Shown here in pieces: positions 26,526 to 38,228 of a DNA stretch of 64,000 nt. The DNA is taken from positions 99,316,501-99,380,500 of the forward strand of contig NC_060213.1 of the NCBI RefSeq assembly GCF_021130785.1. Direction: 5' to 3'. Under the pieces are notes generated by a model, which was given only the letters and a program-made list of their open reading frames with translations, searched no databases and was not told the origin of the DNA. A program made the position numbers and the translations under genes. Origin of the DNA: Homalodisca vitripennis. Its lineage: Eukaryota; Arthropoda; Insecta; Hemiptera; Cicadellidae. Positions within the stretch are counted from its first letter, which is position 1, and each line of letters begins with the position of its first letter.

Positions 26526-28139
26526 TTTTCATAGCTTTAAAACGGACATATAAATGAAAAATAACATCCCCAAATACATGCTGTATATTGAACATAAATG
26601 AGCTTACAATTAAACTCTCGTCTTGAACGCTTCTTTATTACGTGATTATGTAAGTATCATGAAAAATATTAAATTGATACGTCTCAGCCACGATAATAAT
26701 CCCTGCGAAATATGTCCGTAAGTATTAATTTCATATTGTATGGTTATAATAACATACTAAGCCGAAAACTTCTTGTAAAAATTAATATTATTATGATACA
26801 ATAAATGATAAAAGTAATTAAATCATTAACGTTTTAGTGTTAATGCCGTTGCTCGTTCTTAACTCTTCTGGTGAAAATTTTACTTTTAAAATTTTGTATC
26901 TTTATAAATAAACAGTTAAAGGGGAAAAGGATGAGAGTAGCTTTTTCAATATTGGGTCTTTAATTGCACAGAGTGCCTGATTTAAAGAGGAATTTGAACT
27001 AGTTGTGTTTTGCTGCAAACAAGATAAATGTCTTAAACTTACAGCCAATATTAGATATGGAATACAATACAAAACGGATGAGACTCACTGGCCTATATTG
27101 CAAAAGGGATGAGAGTCGTTTCGCAGTTGGCAGCGCTGCTTATGTCAAATATATGAGCTGCTGTACTGTTGTGGATAGTTTTAAAGTTATACATATAGTA
27201 TTTAGTTATGTTATTTTTTAAAATACCTTTTTGAAAACGGCAAATGCAGAAATATTAAAAGAAATGTTATACCGAGAAGTCTAATAATTGTTATAATAGA
27301 GCAATTCTGCATTTATACACCCAAAGTGATACTTTATATATATATATATTTTATTATAATATATATATGTATAATTAATGTGTTAATCGTGCAAACCTTT
27401 AGTATCCAAAAACTTGGAGCACTGTTTCATACTTCACCACCGCTTAGGCTAGCTCATTCAGTATACCACCATTTAACAAGTGAAGGTAAATTGATGGCTT
27501 CAAATTAATATTTTCACAATAACTACAATACCATATTTATTAACTGAATATATTATAAACTATAGTAAACACACAATAAAAACTCACTTTCTAATTAAAA
27601 ATTATATAGTTATTTTAGGCTAATAATATAGTATTTATACATATTTCTTTCTGGTTACAGTACACAAATATAAAGATTTTATGCATTTGAAATAGTTGTG
27701 TAGACCTAAAGGGAAAAAATACTATGATGGTTAACGCATTATAAAACATTGAAGAATATCCAAAAATGAGCGACTGTCATTTTGTACTCTTTTGTACAAG
27801 TTTTATGTACTTTTTAATCAAAGTGTTACAAATTAAATAAGCAAAATTGCTTCCCTGAAAAATATAAAACAGTGAATCCCACCCTTTTTTCCCGTGGACT
27901 CTTCAAATAATTACTCGGCTAAAAATGTCTTAGTAATATTTTATTCATAATGTAGACGATGTATCTTCTTCAATACCAATCGGTTTTAATACTCTTCTAT
28001 GTACTTTAAAGTTTAGACAAAAACAGAATATCCAGTGCTCATGTTTTAATTTTCGAGTTCTCAGAACCCTTCATCAGAAACACACTGAATTGAAAAAATA
28101 AAATCAGAATTCTAACCAAGAATTAAAAACATAACCTTA
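26526..28139. other. Non-coding, nothing recognised
   Basis: AT-rich sequence with a short TA tract near 27335-27370. No supported gene. Confidence 0.45.
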
Positions 28140-28146
28140 TATATAC

Positions 28147-28192
<46 letters not shown>
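28139..28192. repeat. (TA)n/(CATA)n microsatellite
   Basis: Alternating TA with interspersed CATA units over about 54 bases. Confidence 0.9.
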
Positions 28193-28197
<5 letters not shown>

Positions 28198-28907
28198 TTT
28201 ATTAACCTTGTCTTCTTTATAAATATCAGTTGTGAAAAAATCAGGAGTTTAATTTCATTTTTATGCTCAGGATCGAACCTACGTTATTCCTAAATGCATT
28301 TAACATTTCGTTTCTGCCTCTAAAACAGGAATATGACTGTATTTTGGAAGTATATTGGAAGTATATTGGAAATAACAGGTTCTAAAGAATAAAAAGTAAA
28401 TTCTCATTATGGACTGGTTACAGATCTACTGTAATCTATGTAGGCCTAAATCTATCTGTTGACATCCCTGCTGAAGAAATAGATAACACACCCATGCATT
28501 TAATTAATTGTAATACTTGATACATTTCTTTAAAGGTCAGATAAACAATCTGCTTCAAAATTAAACAATTGTACTTGGTACAGGAAATTGAAGTGAGCAT
28601 TAGAACACCCACGAGAAAACACTTAAGTGTTGTGTGAATGTAACAAGAGAAGGGTTTTGCATAGAAATGAATATACTAGGTAGAATTAAATACAAGTATC
28701 AGTGTCATTCTTTCTCAGGAAATAATACAGGTCTTTATTGTCCAGGAGCCGGGAATATAAAAAGAAAAATAGTATGTATTATGATATTCTTAATTGCAGG
28801 AAACAATTAATATAACTTTAATGTAAGCGCCAAATTAACAAATCTAGTGTTAGTAATGTAATCTAACTTTACTTACTAAATCAATATTAATTTAAATTAC
28901 ATTTTTT

Positions 28908-29460
28908 TCACATACCACCAGTCGTCGGTTCCTCGACTGTGGCCGAATTTCTTTGTCTGCCAGGATATTTATGATCAGCACTCTGCTCTGTAAACATTTT
29001 AGCTATGACGAAACCCATTTTGAGGTAGACCATGAACACAGTTTCAACATAATGGTACAATATTTTTTCATGATGCACACAGTCAAAGACCTTTAAAAAG
29101 TCGAAAATTAGGCTAAATACATTTTCCTGCCTCTCCAAGCTATCGACAACAGAATCAATTACAGTTGTGACAGCATCAACAGTCGATTTGTTTTTTTCTG
29201 AATCCAAACTGTTCATTACAAATAACTCTAAAGCGACCAAAGAAATTTTCTAATATTCAAATGAAGGCTTTTTTGAAACTTTTGCTGAGAACTGGAAGAA
29301 TGGAAATAAGATAAATAGTTAATTGTGATGTAAGGATGGCCCTTTTTTAATGTTGGAACGACTTTTACTGACTTCAAAGCGGGGGGGAAGAAGTATTTGG
29401 CAAATGGCAGATCAATCAGTTTAGTGGGAGTATTTGTGACTCTTTTTCTTTACAATAGTT
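28908..29460 (-). pseudogene. LINE (non-LTR retrotransposon) reverse-transcriptase fragment
   Basis: A minus-strand segment at about 29330-29440 reads KSVKVVPTLKKGHPYI, equivalent to the V.PIFKKGD region of LINE reverse transcriptases. The open 110-codon stretch at 28908-29240 continues with KSTVDAVTTVIDSVVDSL and LIFDFLKVFDCVHHEKILYH. The latter is the RT motif normally of the type DLSKAFDCVDH; here the first catalytic aspartate region reads DFLKVFDC. Jockey-like clade is likely but not proven. A frameshift and stops separate the two parts and the rest of the element is absent. Confidence 0.75.
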
Positions 29461-31439
29461 TAGCTTGTATGCTTGAAAGAAATATTTTTATTACTTCATT
29501 CATCAAATTCAGTGGTAATTGAATTGAACGAACAAATTTTAGCGTGTTTCTTAAATTTATAATTTCTGTATTAATCCAAAAGTGGTGCTTTTTCCGTTCA
29601 CTTTTTGAATGCTATATAGGGACAAGTCACGTTTTAAATAATATTTGAAACCGTCTTGAAACGCAAAAAAAGTTATCTATTCACAACCAGGATTCGTCCT
29701 CGAGAAACAAACGACAACCTTATTTTTCTTCATCTAAAATATCTTTAACCCTTTTTATACCCTTCCATGCCGACCACCAGCAAAAAAAGTACCGACTATC
29801 TATTACTATCTTTAGACAAATTCTTCTGTCGATTTCAAGTTAATCGAGTTTGTGTCCTTTACAGTGCAAATTATTATCCTCGGATCTTGGACTTTTAAGC
29901 ATAACATATCCTTATTTTTCCTGATATGACTTATCCTCCAACTTTAGTTACCTCACTGAACTTTATATGTTGCGTATAAATTCATCTGTAAATAATATTT
30001 AACCTGCGTTTAATCAGTTTATTATGACAATGATGCTTAGTTCCTTTATGGTTGTACTGGATGTGTTCTGAAATCATTTTACGTATCATGACTAAACTAC
30101 AAAAGAGACATACAATTAATTAAAATAAAATTGATTAAAACTTTTAAAATAGTACATATTTGAAACGTATAATGTTTTATCTTCATAATGCATTTGTGTA
30201 CTCTAACAAATCTATTAGAAATAACGCCTAGTAAATTGGAAACTAATTTCTCTTAATGCTTTTTAATGAACCTCTCATTATGTCAAGGGTCTCCCGAGTT
30301 TAACGGGTCATATAGACGTTCATATTTTAAATTATTAAGAATTCTGAACTATGAACTTTTACTATTGAAAGTAAAACAAATGCTGAGATTATCCACAATA
30401 CTATCTCATAAATTACTCATATCTGGCGGAGTGAGGGTTTACTATAATAACAATCTCTAAATTCTAATTGTATCAAATACAGAAGCTTAATTTTAAATAT
30501 CTTTCCCCTCCTTCACGTATTATATACTGTATGTAGAATGCGTACTAAACTGAAATAAACTTAACCAAATCTATGATTTAATTAATGAAGATTTTAAAAT
30601 GGTGAAAATTCTAATTCATACCAATAAATTAATACGCGTCTTGTTGGCATATTAAGAGTAATTTTTGTTGAACTTACATGCATGTTTAATTTTATTATTT
30701 TTTTAGATGTTAAACCAGAGGAAGTGAACATATACTAATATTAACTGGTCCAATTTACAAATTTTTTTGAAAGCAAGCGTTAAATACCTTATTAAATTTA
30801 AATTGTTTGATCCACCCCTATTAATTAAACGTTAGGCAAATTGTGTTAAAGAATATTGAAAACATTTCTGAAGTATTAGAAATTAGAATAGTGATCAGCT
30901 ATAAGTTTATAGTAATACTATTAAGCCTATACTTCAGATAAATTGTTTTATAATTTTAATTTACCTTTAATAAAGTGAATAATTCGATATCCTGCTAAAA
31001 GAATTTACTTACTATGTTTATTTTCACAATAATTATATTTATATATAATTATTGGTAGTTAGATTATAATATATCCAGTTTGGGTACTTAGAAGGTAACA
31101 AAATGACGACATCGCAGTTACAGGGTCTTATGAAAGGTGAGCCTTGTTTCTTTCATGTCCCATGTCATAAATATTTCAAGAACTCGTGGTCTTTTCAACA
31201 AGTAAACGGTGTCGTTTACAGGTTGGCGTCTTCTTTACACATCTATACTTTCTTGTAACACATATTCAGATCGGTGAAATCATTAATAAAAATCCATTTT
31301 TCCTAAGATGACCATTCAGTATTTTTCTAATATAAACAAAGTAAAAACTAATGTTTATGAAAAATAAATGTGGTTGCTCTTATACGTTACGTAACCAACT
31401 ATGGAGTTTGTATGTGTATGTAATAATGTATTTCTTTTA
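29461..31439. other. Non-coding, nothing recognised
   Basis: AT-rich, short frames only. Confidence 0.45.
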
Positions 31440-34400
31440 TGAATGTTCTACATTCAATCCGTCAATAATGAAATGAACTATAAACTTGAAATTTTGCATT
31501 GAAACTGAGCCATTTACTCCTAACTTGTAAAATTTGATTAAGTATACAGGAATTAGGGTAATCGAATTACAACCATGATTGAGCTACATTCTTAAGAGCT
31601 TTTATATTTAGAATGGTACTCTTCGTAATATTACAGAATTTTATAAAACATTTTATCCTTTTTAATCAACGTAATAAATGAACAAAATAACCAATACAGT
31701 TAAAAACGGTGCCGGGCTATAGCTAAAGAGTTGAAAATAAATTCCACTTCATAAACAGCTGATTGCGTCATCAGTACACTCGCTATAACTATTGAAAAAT
31801 TTGTCTGCAGACAGATTCTGATGTTTGCAATGGTGTCTGAATCACGTTGATACAAAGAGTTTACGTACTACGAGTATAATAATTGAAATATTGACACCAT
31901 GACTAATCGACAACTAATCGTCGATTGCCAACCAGCGCAGGACTGTCACCGACGAATAGTAGCCAACACTAGGGAAAACACAACAGTACTTGGTACTTTG
32001 AGCGGGGGGAGATTAAGGTAAGGGAGTTTTTTGAGAGTTTTTGAATGTAAACATGGCTTGTGCGATACATCAATTGACAGTTCTATAGACACTGAAAATT
32101 TTCGCGTATAATAAATTATTTATCTCTAACTGTATTTAGAGGGTGTGTCAACACGTTTGAAAATATGTTTTTTTTTTAAATTAAGTACTGTATTTATCGT
32201 AATTCTATATGGAAAATCACAGCGTTATTCAATAGCATATTATTGAAATATTCTTTAATTGAAAATGTGTTTAGGTCCGTTTTCATTCAACTTTCCAATG
32301 ACAGTTGATAGATGGCTTAAAAAATCCATAAAAGCATAAAACTAAAATCTCTAAAATAACAATGTACCATCAATTGTATAGTCAAATAAAACATAATTTT
32401 TAAATAAATGTTCTGAACAAAAACTGTTTGTTTATCTCTTATTGTTCCTTTAAGGTCAAATTAGGAGGAAATTTGAATGATAACGTGTTAAATGTATTTA
32501 TATGATTACAATAGAATAGTTTCTATGATATATTCTTACCCCTGAAAATGTTAGTGTTAGTTTTTACAGAAAATTGTATATAGCATTTTCAACACATTTC
32601 TTTAGTTACTTTTACTATTAGATCAAGTATCACGAGCTTCCCTGTAAACGGTTAGTACTATAGGTGAAGGTGAAAGAAACTTTCTAATACACGGAAAAAA
32701 TTTTTTATAAATTAATTTATTAGGATAGAGTGACTAGATTAATTTATAATATAATACTAAACACTATTTTACACAATACTAATTTAAAGTTAATTCGTTT
32801 TCTCATTATCATCACCATTCAATGAATAATGTATTTACATGGACGCTCTTTTTACATGGACATCTTACATGGAAGTTCTTAATTTCTGTCTAGTGTACAC
32901 AAACTAACGAAATTTATTAATCTTTTATCCTCATTTTGTTCTGCTATTTACATAGAGGTGGTAACTTCATCAGGAATGTAGTTTTAAAAAATCATGTCAG
33001 ATAATAGCGTCTCAATAATCGACGTGGTGTGAAGATCATTTCAACTTATTTCAAAGTGCAAAGTAAATTGTTGTTTCATTGTAAATATAAATTGACAGTA
33101 AGTCCATCACAAATTTAAAGTTTTGTTTGAGCTTGAAAGAAATTTAAAAATGCAAAAACACTAGAGCAGTGGTAGTTTGATCCTGGTATTAGTTTTTTGC
33201 GAACAGAGTTTTCGTAGCTAACAAGGGGGTTGCGGTAAAGAGACAATTTCAAGGTCCTGACTGACAGGAAGTAATCAAAACTATGACGTCACTTCCCCTC
33301 CTCTTCTCTTATACAAGGGACGTGGAGCTGTGACATTGTAACACCAATGTAGGAAATTCTGCTTCCGTGCCTTTATGCTTTGATATTCTCCTTAGTCTGT
33401 AAATTAATTTAACTAATAATGTCATTAAGGGTAACACATTGCAGTAGTATTGATTATTGATATAAACAAAAGTACTTGTTTTTGAAGGAATAATATATTA
33501 ACCAAAATTCAAACATACGAACATTTTTCGTATAATTATATTATAAAAAGCAAGTTTTATTTTATTAAAAAAAAAGAAAAATATAAGCTGAAAACATGAT
33601 TTGTATGTTTAAAAGCTACTAAAGTAATTGTTTTAATAAGATCATCATAGAATTATTCAAGCTAATAATAGACCAGTGCAACAAAATCTATTCAATAATA
33701 AAGACATGCCTAATATATTTGTTAGTCCTCCTCTGCTAATTGATGTATGTGGAAATAATGACATAGTTAAGTTAATAAGATAAAGTTTGTTAGGTAAATG
33801 AATAAGACAGCAATCAACTAACTGATAAAAAATGTGTTTCACGACAATTTTATTTAATAACTCTTATTAGAATACTCGAATTATACTTAATATTGAATTC
33901 TCATTAAAACCCAAAAGATCCTTAAATATTAGGAGTTCATAAACATATGCAAAAAGAGCGAGTTCATTAGTATTCAGTGCAAATCAGTTTTATATTAGAA
34001 TCTTAAATTTAACATAGGAGATATTCTGTGAACAAGATTGCCTTTTAAGAAAATAATAATTAAAATAAAGGCAATCGCCTTGTACTAGTTACCTTGATTG
34101 TGATACTGTACCTCACATGATGATGCTGAAAGTCCTCTATATACCCATATAGTGACTTAACACTGTCGGAGTTCTTACAAAGCCTGGTTTACATTTGTGG
34201 ATCCTAGGCAGCCATGTAACATTCACACTCTTGCATTTGAAATGAATGGCAACAACTTACCATTCAGACTGTAACAACCTCTTGTTCGAGTACTACGGTA
34301 CCATTTATGGCATATTGAAATGCTATATATCACTTGCTTAATCAACATCTAGTATAATATATAGGAATTCCAATATACAAAGTCTTTCGGACTTTGTGTC

Positions 34401-34690
34401 AAGCCAAACTACCTTGTAAGACTAAAACAATGATATTGTTCTAGTACGATGATTCCACATGTCGTAGTGCTATATACAGCTAGTTTGATCGACTTCTCAT
34501 CCAATGCGTTATATAAACTTTCACATGGAATTTACGGTAATACAAACTACCTCCGGAATAAAACAACGATGTGTTACAGTACTACAATTCCGTTTATGGA
34601 TTGTTGTAATATTATAAACTATTAGTTAGATTAAATTCTCTTGCAGTACATTAAAGTCCTGTACAGTTACAAATTGGCCTTGTTCGAAGT
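31440..34690 (-). repeat. Dispersed non-coding repeat, copy D (inverted)
   Basis: Carries the same landmarks as copies B and C but reverse-complemented: the terminal module at about 34080-34690 (AAGCCTGGTTTACATTTGTG), the TGACGTCA core at about 33187-33310 (AAAACTATGACGTCACTTCC), and the TCAATAATGAAATGAACTAT phrase near 31460. The order is preserved, so this is one inverted copy, though diverged. Confidence 0.65.
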
Positions 34691-34831
34691 TGTGATATAA
34701 AAAATATGGCATACATTATTAATTTCCTCCTTATATTAGACAGTTTCTTTCACCTTTACCTACATTATTAAATGGTTACAGAAAACGTAGAAAAAATGAG
34801 CACTTGATAATCCGTTGGGTATGTTACACAC

Positions 34832-34910
34832 AAGCGCGCGCGCGCACGCTCACACACACACACTCACACACACACACACACACACACTCACACACACACA
34901 CATATATATA
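34832..34910. repeat. (GC)n(CA)n(TA)n microsatellite flanking the Polinton
   Basis: A CG run, then imperfect CA repeats ending CATATATATA directly against the left inverted repeat. The right inverted repeat is followed by TA repeats and then (TG)n, so the element probably split one composite microsatellite. Confidence 0.9.
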
Positions 34911-35267
34911 AGTAGATAATAATATGGGGTTCCTGGCGCACTTTCGGAGCCGACCGAAAAGCAATGTAAAATACTGTTCAATGTACCATAAAGGAAGCTG
35001 AGAAATAACACAGCAAATCTCAATGAAAAATTAACCGAATCTACAGTCGTTCGTCTCCAAAAGCGATCGGTACATTACTATCTACTCTGTGGAATGAAAA
35101 ATTAACCAAATCTACAGCTGTTTTGCTTCTACTTTCTTAAGCTGTGCTTTGTAAAATGTTGTCAAATCTGCTACGAATAAAGGATTTATCTTAATAAAAT
35201 TTAATCAATTTAAAACATTTTTACTAAAAGCATACTGTACTTTAATAAAAAACTTTTCTACTAAATA

Positions 35268-35813
35268 AACAAGTCTCTACAATTTCTAGCATTAAAACAG
35301 TGCAACAAAGATGAATTCAGTGAATTGCCGGTTTATTTTCAACAACAGTTGATACCGTCTTCGATACTTTCCTTAAATGAAACAGAATTAAAAGAACTTG
35401 TAAAGTCTTTTGCAGAAAAAACGTCTAATGGAGTGTTTTACTATCGGCAAAAAACTAAAAAAGTAAGGGATTACATATTTAATATAATTACGAAAGATAT
35501 TGAAAAGAAAGTAAAAAATAAACAAACAGAGAGTTTTCATCGTTTTTTTATGGCATTTTTCCCATATTATACGTTCTTTCAAGATAATCAAGACTTAATT
35601 GATGAATTTCTTAGGAATTTTTGTGAGTATCAAGATTTATCAACACAATTCATTAAAGAGCATTATAGAATTTTTCTTATAGAATATAGCCACATTTTGT
35701 GTGAAACAAAAGGTATTACTGTAGATAATATTCCATGTGATTCCTATGAAGAAAGACACCAACTATGGTTATCAAAACAGTACTATGACGTGGGGAGGGA
35801 CTGCAAGTTTTAG
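35268..35813 (+). pseudogene. TIR gene A, left copy, start codon lost
   Basis: In-frame counterpart of the intact gene at 51334-51888. About 14 bases that contain the ATG in the right copy are missing here, between CTAAATAAACAA and TCTCTACAATTTC. The reading frame is then open from 35268 to the stop, but the first ATG lies far inside. Residues equivalent to the first 40 are diverged and contain an extra PSS-type insertion before ILSLNE, whereas the remaining ~140 codons are almost identical to the right copy (one visible change is MAFF against MTFF). Function is unknown; see the right copy. Confidence 0.75.
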
Positions 35814-35831
35814 AGCACAACTGAAAAGACT

Positions 35832-36137
35832 TTATTCTACAAAGTTAATTGTAACACAGTCTTTATCTTTAATAGTCTTCTTTCCAGTAACAATTAAGTG
35901 TAATTTTTCATTTTTGTTTAATTCTTTAATCTTTTTTTCATCCAAAACAGTCAAAAATCTGTTCGGCAAGTGTACTTTACAATCTTCCAACTCGGCAATT
36001 ATTGTAAACCCGAATTTATCTTTCATTTTCTCCAAATTCAAGATTCTATGTTTCTTATTTTCTTCCAATTCATTTAACTTCTTATACTCTTTAAACTTAC
36101 ATTCTCCAATATCATTTAACTCTTTCAAGAACTCCAT
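35832..36137 (-). CDS. TIR gene B, left copy: small conserved protein, possible OB-fold
   Basis: 101 residues, nearly identical to 51018-51323. It differs at a few residues (KHRIL/KYKIL, MKDKFG/MKHKFG, KDCVT/KEIIT). The protein is charged, with a KFGFTIIAELEDCKVHLPN core followed by FLTVLDEKKIKELN. The alternating hydrophobic pattern suggests a small beta-barrel, perhaps a single-strand DNA-binding OB-fold, but no family was recognised. It converges with TIR gene A, 18 bases away. The upstream motif reads TTTTTTTTATTTAAATGG, so the TCTA seen in the right copy has lost its C. Real gene likely; function not assignable. Confidence 0.75.
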   Translation of the reverse strand: MEFLKELNDIGECKFKEYKKLNELEENKKHRILNLEKMKDKFGFTIIAELEDCKVHLPNRFLTVLDEKKIKELNKNEKLHLIVTGKKTIKDKDCVTINFVE

Positions 36138-36152
36138 TTAAATAAAAAAAAT

Positions 36153-36659
36153 TTAAAGACGGAAAAAATGAAATTTGCTAACAATCACTCGAGAAGTCGA
36201 GGGAATTGCCAACATCTTCATTGTTTGACGAGGTTCTTCATTTACTTTCTCCAAATGTACTATAAAATCATCGAGGATTTCTGGCTTAAAATCGTAGACA
36301 AATTCAACATCCAGATAATGAAAAAATACAGGTAATATCTTTTCATAATAAACGTGTGTATCGATACCTACAAACCTAATGTATTCTTTGAAAAGGAAAA
36401 TAATTTTGTCAATGGTTCCAAGAGATAAGTAAAAATTTTTATTCTGTTTTCTAAATTCTGTAACAAATTTTGTTTGCTTCTTGTCTCCATATTGCAATTT
36501 TGTAAGCAGATTATTCAAATGTGTTAGTTTATTTCGAAATTTCTTAGGTTTAGGTCTTTCGTACAAAATTAAATTACAATCTCTACAAACTAAATATTTT
36601 TTATCAATAATTTCTCCTCTATTATAACACTTGTAACAGTTGGCATTATACTCTTCCAT
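36153..36659 (-). CDS. Zinc-ribbon protein, candidate viral late transcription factor (VLTF-3-like)
   Basis: 168 residues. The N-terminus has a treble-type zinc ribbon: C8, C11, C25 and C28 (CYKC...LVCRDC, then LILYERP), as in TFIIB and in the VLTF-3 late transcription factors of large DNA viruses. After a basic linker (PKPKKFRNK) comes an all-helical region including IRFVGIDTHVYYEKILPVFF (about residues 94-113), whose YYE..L..(F/I) pattern is reminiscent of VLTF-3. The last ~15 residues (SRVIVSKFHFFRL) look different and could be read-through after a small frame change. The start lies in TTTTTGTTTAAATGG and is divergent from the 80-residue gene only 24 bases away. The TFIIB-like alternative is also possible. 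Assignment rests on pattern only. Confidence 0.5.
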   Translation of the reverse strand: MEEYNANCYKCYNRGEIIDKKYLVCRDCNLILYERPKPKKFRNKLTHLNNLLTKLQYGDKKQTKFVTEFRKQNKNFYLSLGTIDKIIFLFKEYIRFVGIDTHVYYEKILPVFFHYLDVEFVYDFKPEILDDFIVHLEKVNEEPRQTMKMLAIPSTSRVIVSKFHFFRL

Positions 36660-36683
36660 TTAAACAAAAAGATTTTTTTATAA

Positions 36684-36926
36684 ATGGAGATTATGGAACT
36701 AAGTCTGCCGAGATATAAATTTTTCAGCGCAAATGTTTGTGTTTACATTTCTACAACAGAGATAAATAGAAATAATTTCATTCTATTGTACAACTATTTA
36801 GGATATTATGTGTACGATTATAAAGATTATTACGGGAGAAATCGGGATTTTTCAGTGGCGAAAGAGTATATTTTTGAAATATTAGAAGGAATGAAAGAGA
36901 ATAATATGAACATCATTAACTACTGA
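36684..36926 (+). CDS. Small protein of unknown function
   Basis: 80 residues starting in TTTTTTTATAAATGG, a variant of the element's start motif. Aromatic-rich middle (LLYNYLGYYVYDYKDYYG, about residues 34-51) and an amphipathic C-terminal helix (EYIFEILEGMKENN). No signal peptide or known motif. Its last codons overlap by 7 bases the end of the convergent capsid gene. The start motif and the absence of a competing frame on the other strand support a real gene; role unknown. Confidence 0.6.
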   Translation: MEIMELSLPRYKFFSANVCVYISTTEINRNNFILLYNYLGYYVYDYKDYYGRNRDFSVAKEYIFEILEGMKENNMNIINY

Positions 36927-38107
36927 ATTTCTCTAATATCGTTCTTAATCACATCATAGGCTAAAAATTTCTCAGAGACAACATAACAAATCGCGTTTGT
37001 AACAGCTTTTTGAAAATCCATATTGATAATTATATCGTTCTTTGAACCAGAAATATTTGTCAAACTCTTTGTTGTATCAATGACATAAATAGGTCTATTC
37101 GCTAAAAATTCTTTAGGATTGTAATACATTTCCTTATTATTACAGTAAACTTTCTTAAAATCTTGATACATCTGATACATGATTCTGAAAAGACCTCCGG
37201 AAATGTTTAAATTTTGTAATTCATCTGGATAATAAGAACCGTTCAATTTTACTCTGATATTTTTTACATCCAAACTATCAAACTTTGAAGGATTTTTTTC
37301 TTGATTATTCTGTCTATCTGTTTGAAAACCTATGATAACGAACTTGGGATTGAAGATATTTCTATAAATATTTGTGATATCGAACGAATAAGTTGTTCCG
37401 GAAATACCTTTTTGTTCAATACATTGCCAATCTAGAAAATTAAACATAATGTTTTGACTTTTTGTAATTTCATCAATCAACCTAATTTTACTCGTGGTTT
37501 TATAATCAATCATTGGAACTCTAATAAAAAAATCTGTAATTGTTATTTTTCCATCAACAGGCATAACATTTCCAGTTGCAGTCTTCAGAATCACATCATC
37601 GTCTTCTGCTCTTATAAAACTTAGATAAAATCCTCCTTTATAGATCGGAATAGTAACATTTTCAAAAAATCCTAATCCAAAATGAGATAAATTTCCAGCT
37701 GCTTCAAAAACACCAAATTTAAAATCTGATTCAAAGCCATTAGAAGTTTGAGAAATAACATCACTTTTTGAATACGAAACAGTTCCTTTAATTGTGCTTA
37801 ATTGGCCACAGTTTTCGACTTCTTCTATCAATTTATTGTGTTTTCTTACTTCAATCTTAGAAAATAAAAACGGTATAAAATTATCGATTAATCTAACATT
37901 ATCAGTTCCAAGATATGCTTGACCATCTTGTTTTGTTAAAGTTCCAGAAATATAAAACTGGAAGTTAGACGAGCAAAAGTTATCTCCAAAATCAATATTA
38001 AACTCAGTTCTTTTATTCGGTTCATTCAAATGTTGTTTACTAATTGGATAGAAATTTTTAAACTCCGCCCTTTCAATATCACTAGCATATTTTCTGTAGT
38101 CCGCCAT
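36920..38107 (-). CDS. Major capsid protein candidate (double jelly-roll hexon type)
   Basis: 395 residues, intact. The N-terminal region HRTEF-type NKRTEFNIDFGDNFCSSNF (about residues 31-50) leads into alternating beta-strand sequence throughout. A second half runs from about residue 215 (NFLDWQCIEQ) and contains DSLDVKNIRVKLNGSYYP (about 279-296), a capsid-like loop. Length and all-beta pattern fit a compact double jelly-roll protein; many Polinton hexons are longer (500-650 residues). Its place between small structural-type genes and the absence of any other large all-beta protein support the assignment. It would form the icosahedral shell, with penton at 42915. The start ATGGCG follows TTTTCTCTTATTAA. 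Homology was judged by eye, so an alternative beta-rich virion protein cannot be excluded. Confidence 0.72.
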   Translation of the reverse strand: MADYRKYASDIERAEFKNFYPISKQHLNEPNKRTEFNIDFGDNFCSSNFQFYISGTLTKQDGQAYLGTDNVRLIDNFIPFLFSKIEVRKHNKLIEEVENCGQLSTIKGTVSYSKSDVISQTSNGFESDFKFGVFEAAGNLSHFGLGFFENVTIPIYKGGFYLSFIRAEDDDVILKTATGNVMPVDGKITITDFFIRVPMIDYKTTSKIRLIDEITKSQNIMFNFLDWQCIEQKGISGTTYSFDITNIYRNIFNPKFVIIGFQTDRQNNQEKNPSKFDSLDVKNIRVKLNGSYYPDELQNLNISGGLFRIMYQMYQDFKKVYCNNKEMYYNPKEFLANRPIYVIDTTKSLTNISGSKNDIIINMDFQKAVTNAICYVVSEKFLAYDVIKNDIREIQ

Positions 38108-38124
38108 TTAATAAGAGAAAATTT
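38108..38124 (-). promoter_or_regulatory. Start-proximal AT motif of the capsid gene
   Basis: On the coding strand AAATTTTCTCTTATTAA directly precedes ATGG. This belongs to the CTTA/CTAA variant of the element's start motif, which is seen mainly before structural genes. Confidence 0.5.
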
Positions 38125-38228
38125 AGAAATTTTAAACATCGTGTATCATTTTTTCATCGATCTAATGTACGTTTTTATAAGAAAAGATATAAATTTTAGT
38201 AAAATAATTAAAAAGATTAGAGTCATTT

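Larger units (their letters stand above)
34911..36154 (+). repeat. Left terminal inverted repeat of the Polinton
   Basis: About 1.24 kb matching the reverse complement of 51001-52250. Identity is very high except for a diverged patch at about 35268-35390 and the 3' end of the 101-residue gene. It includes a damaged copy of the 184-residue TIR gene and an intact copy of the 101-residue TIR gene. The match fades just upstream of the latter's start codon. Confidence 0.93.

Noticed and set aside
28262..28285. GGTTCGATCC on the minus strand as a tRNA B box
   Set aside because: No matching A box or foldable tRNA upstream.
35737..36141. 134-codon plus-strand frame across the left inverted repeat
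   Set aside because: Antisense shadow of TIR gene B; the minus-strand frame has the start motif and the intact right copy.
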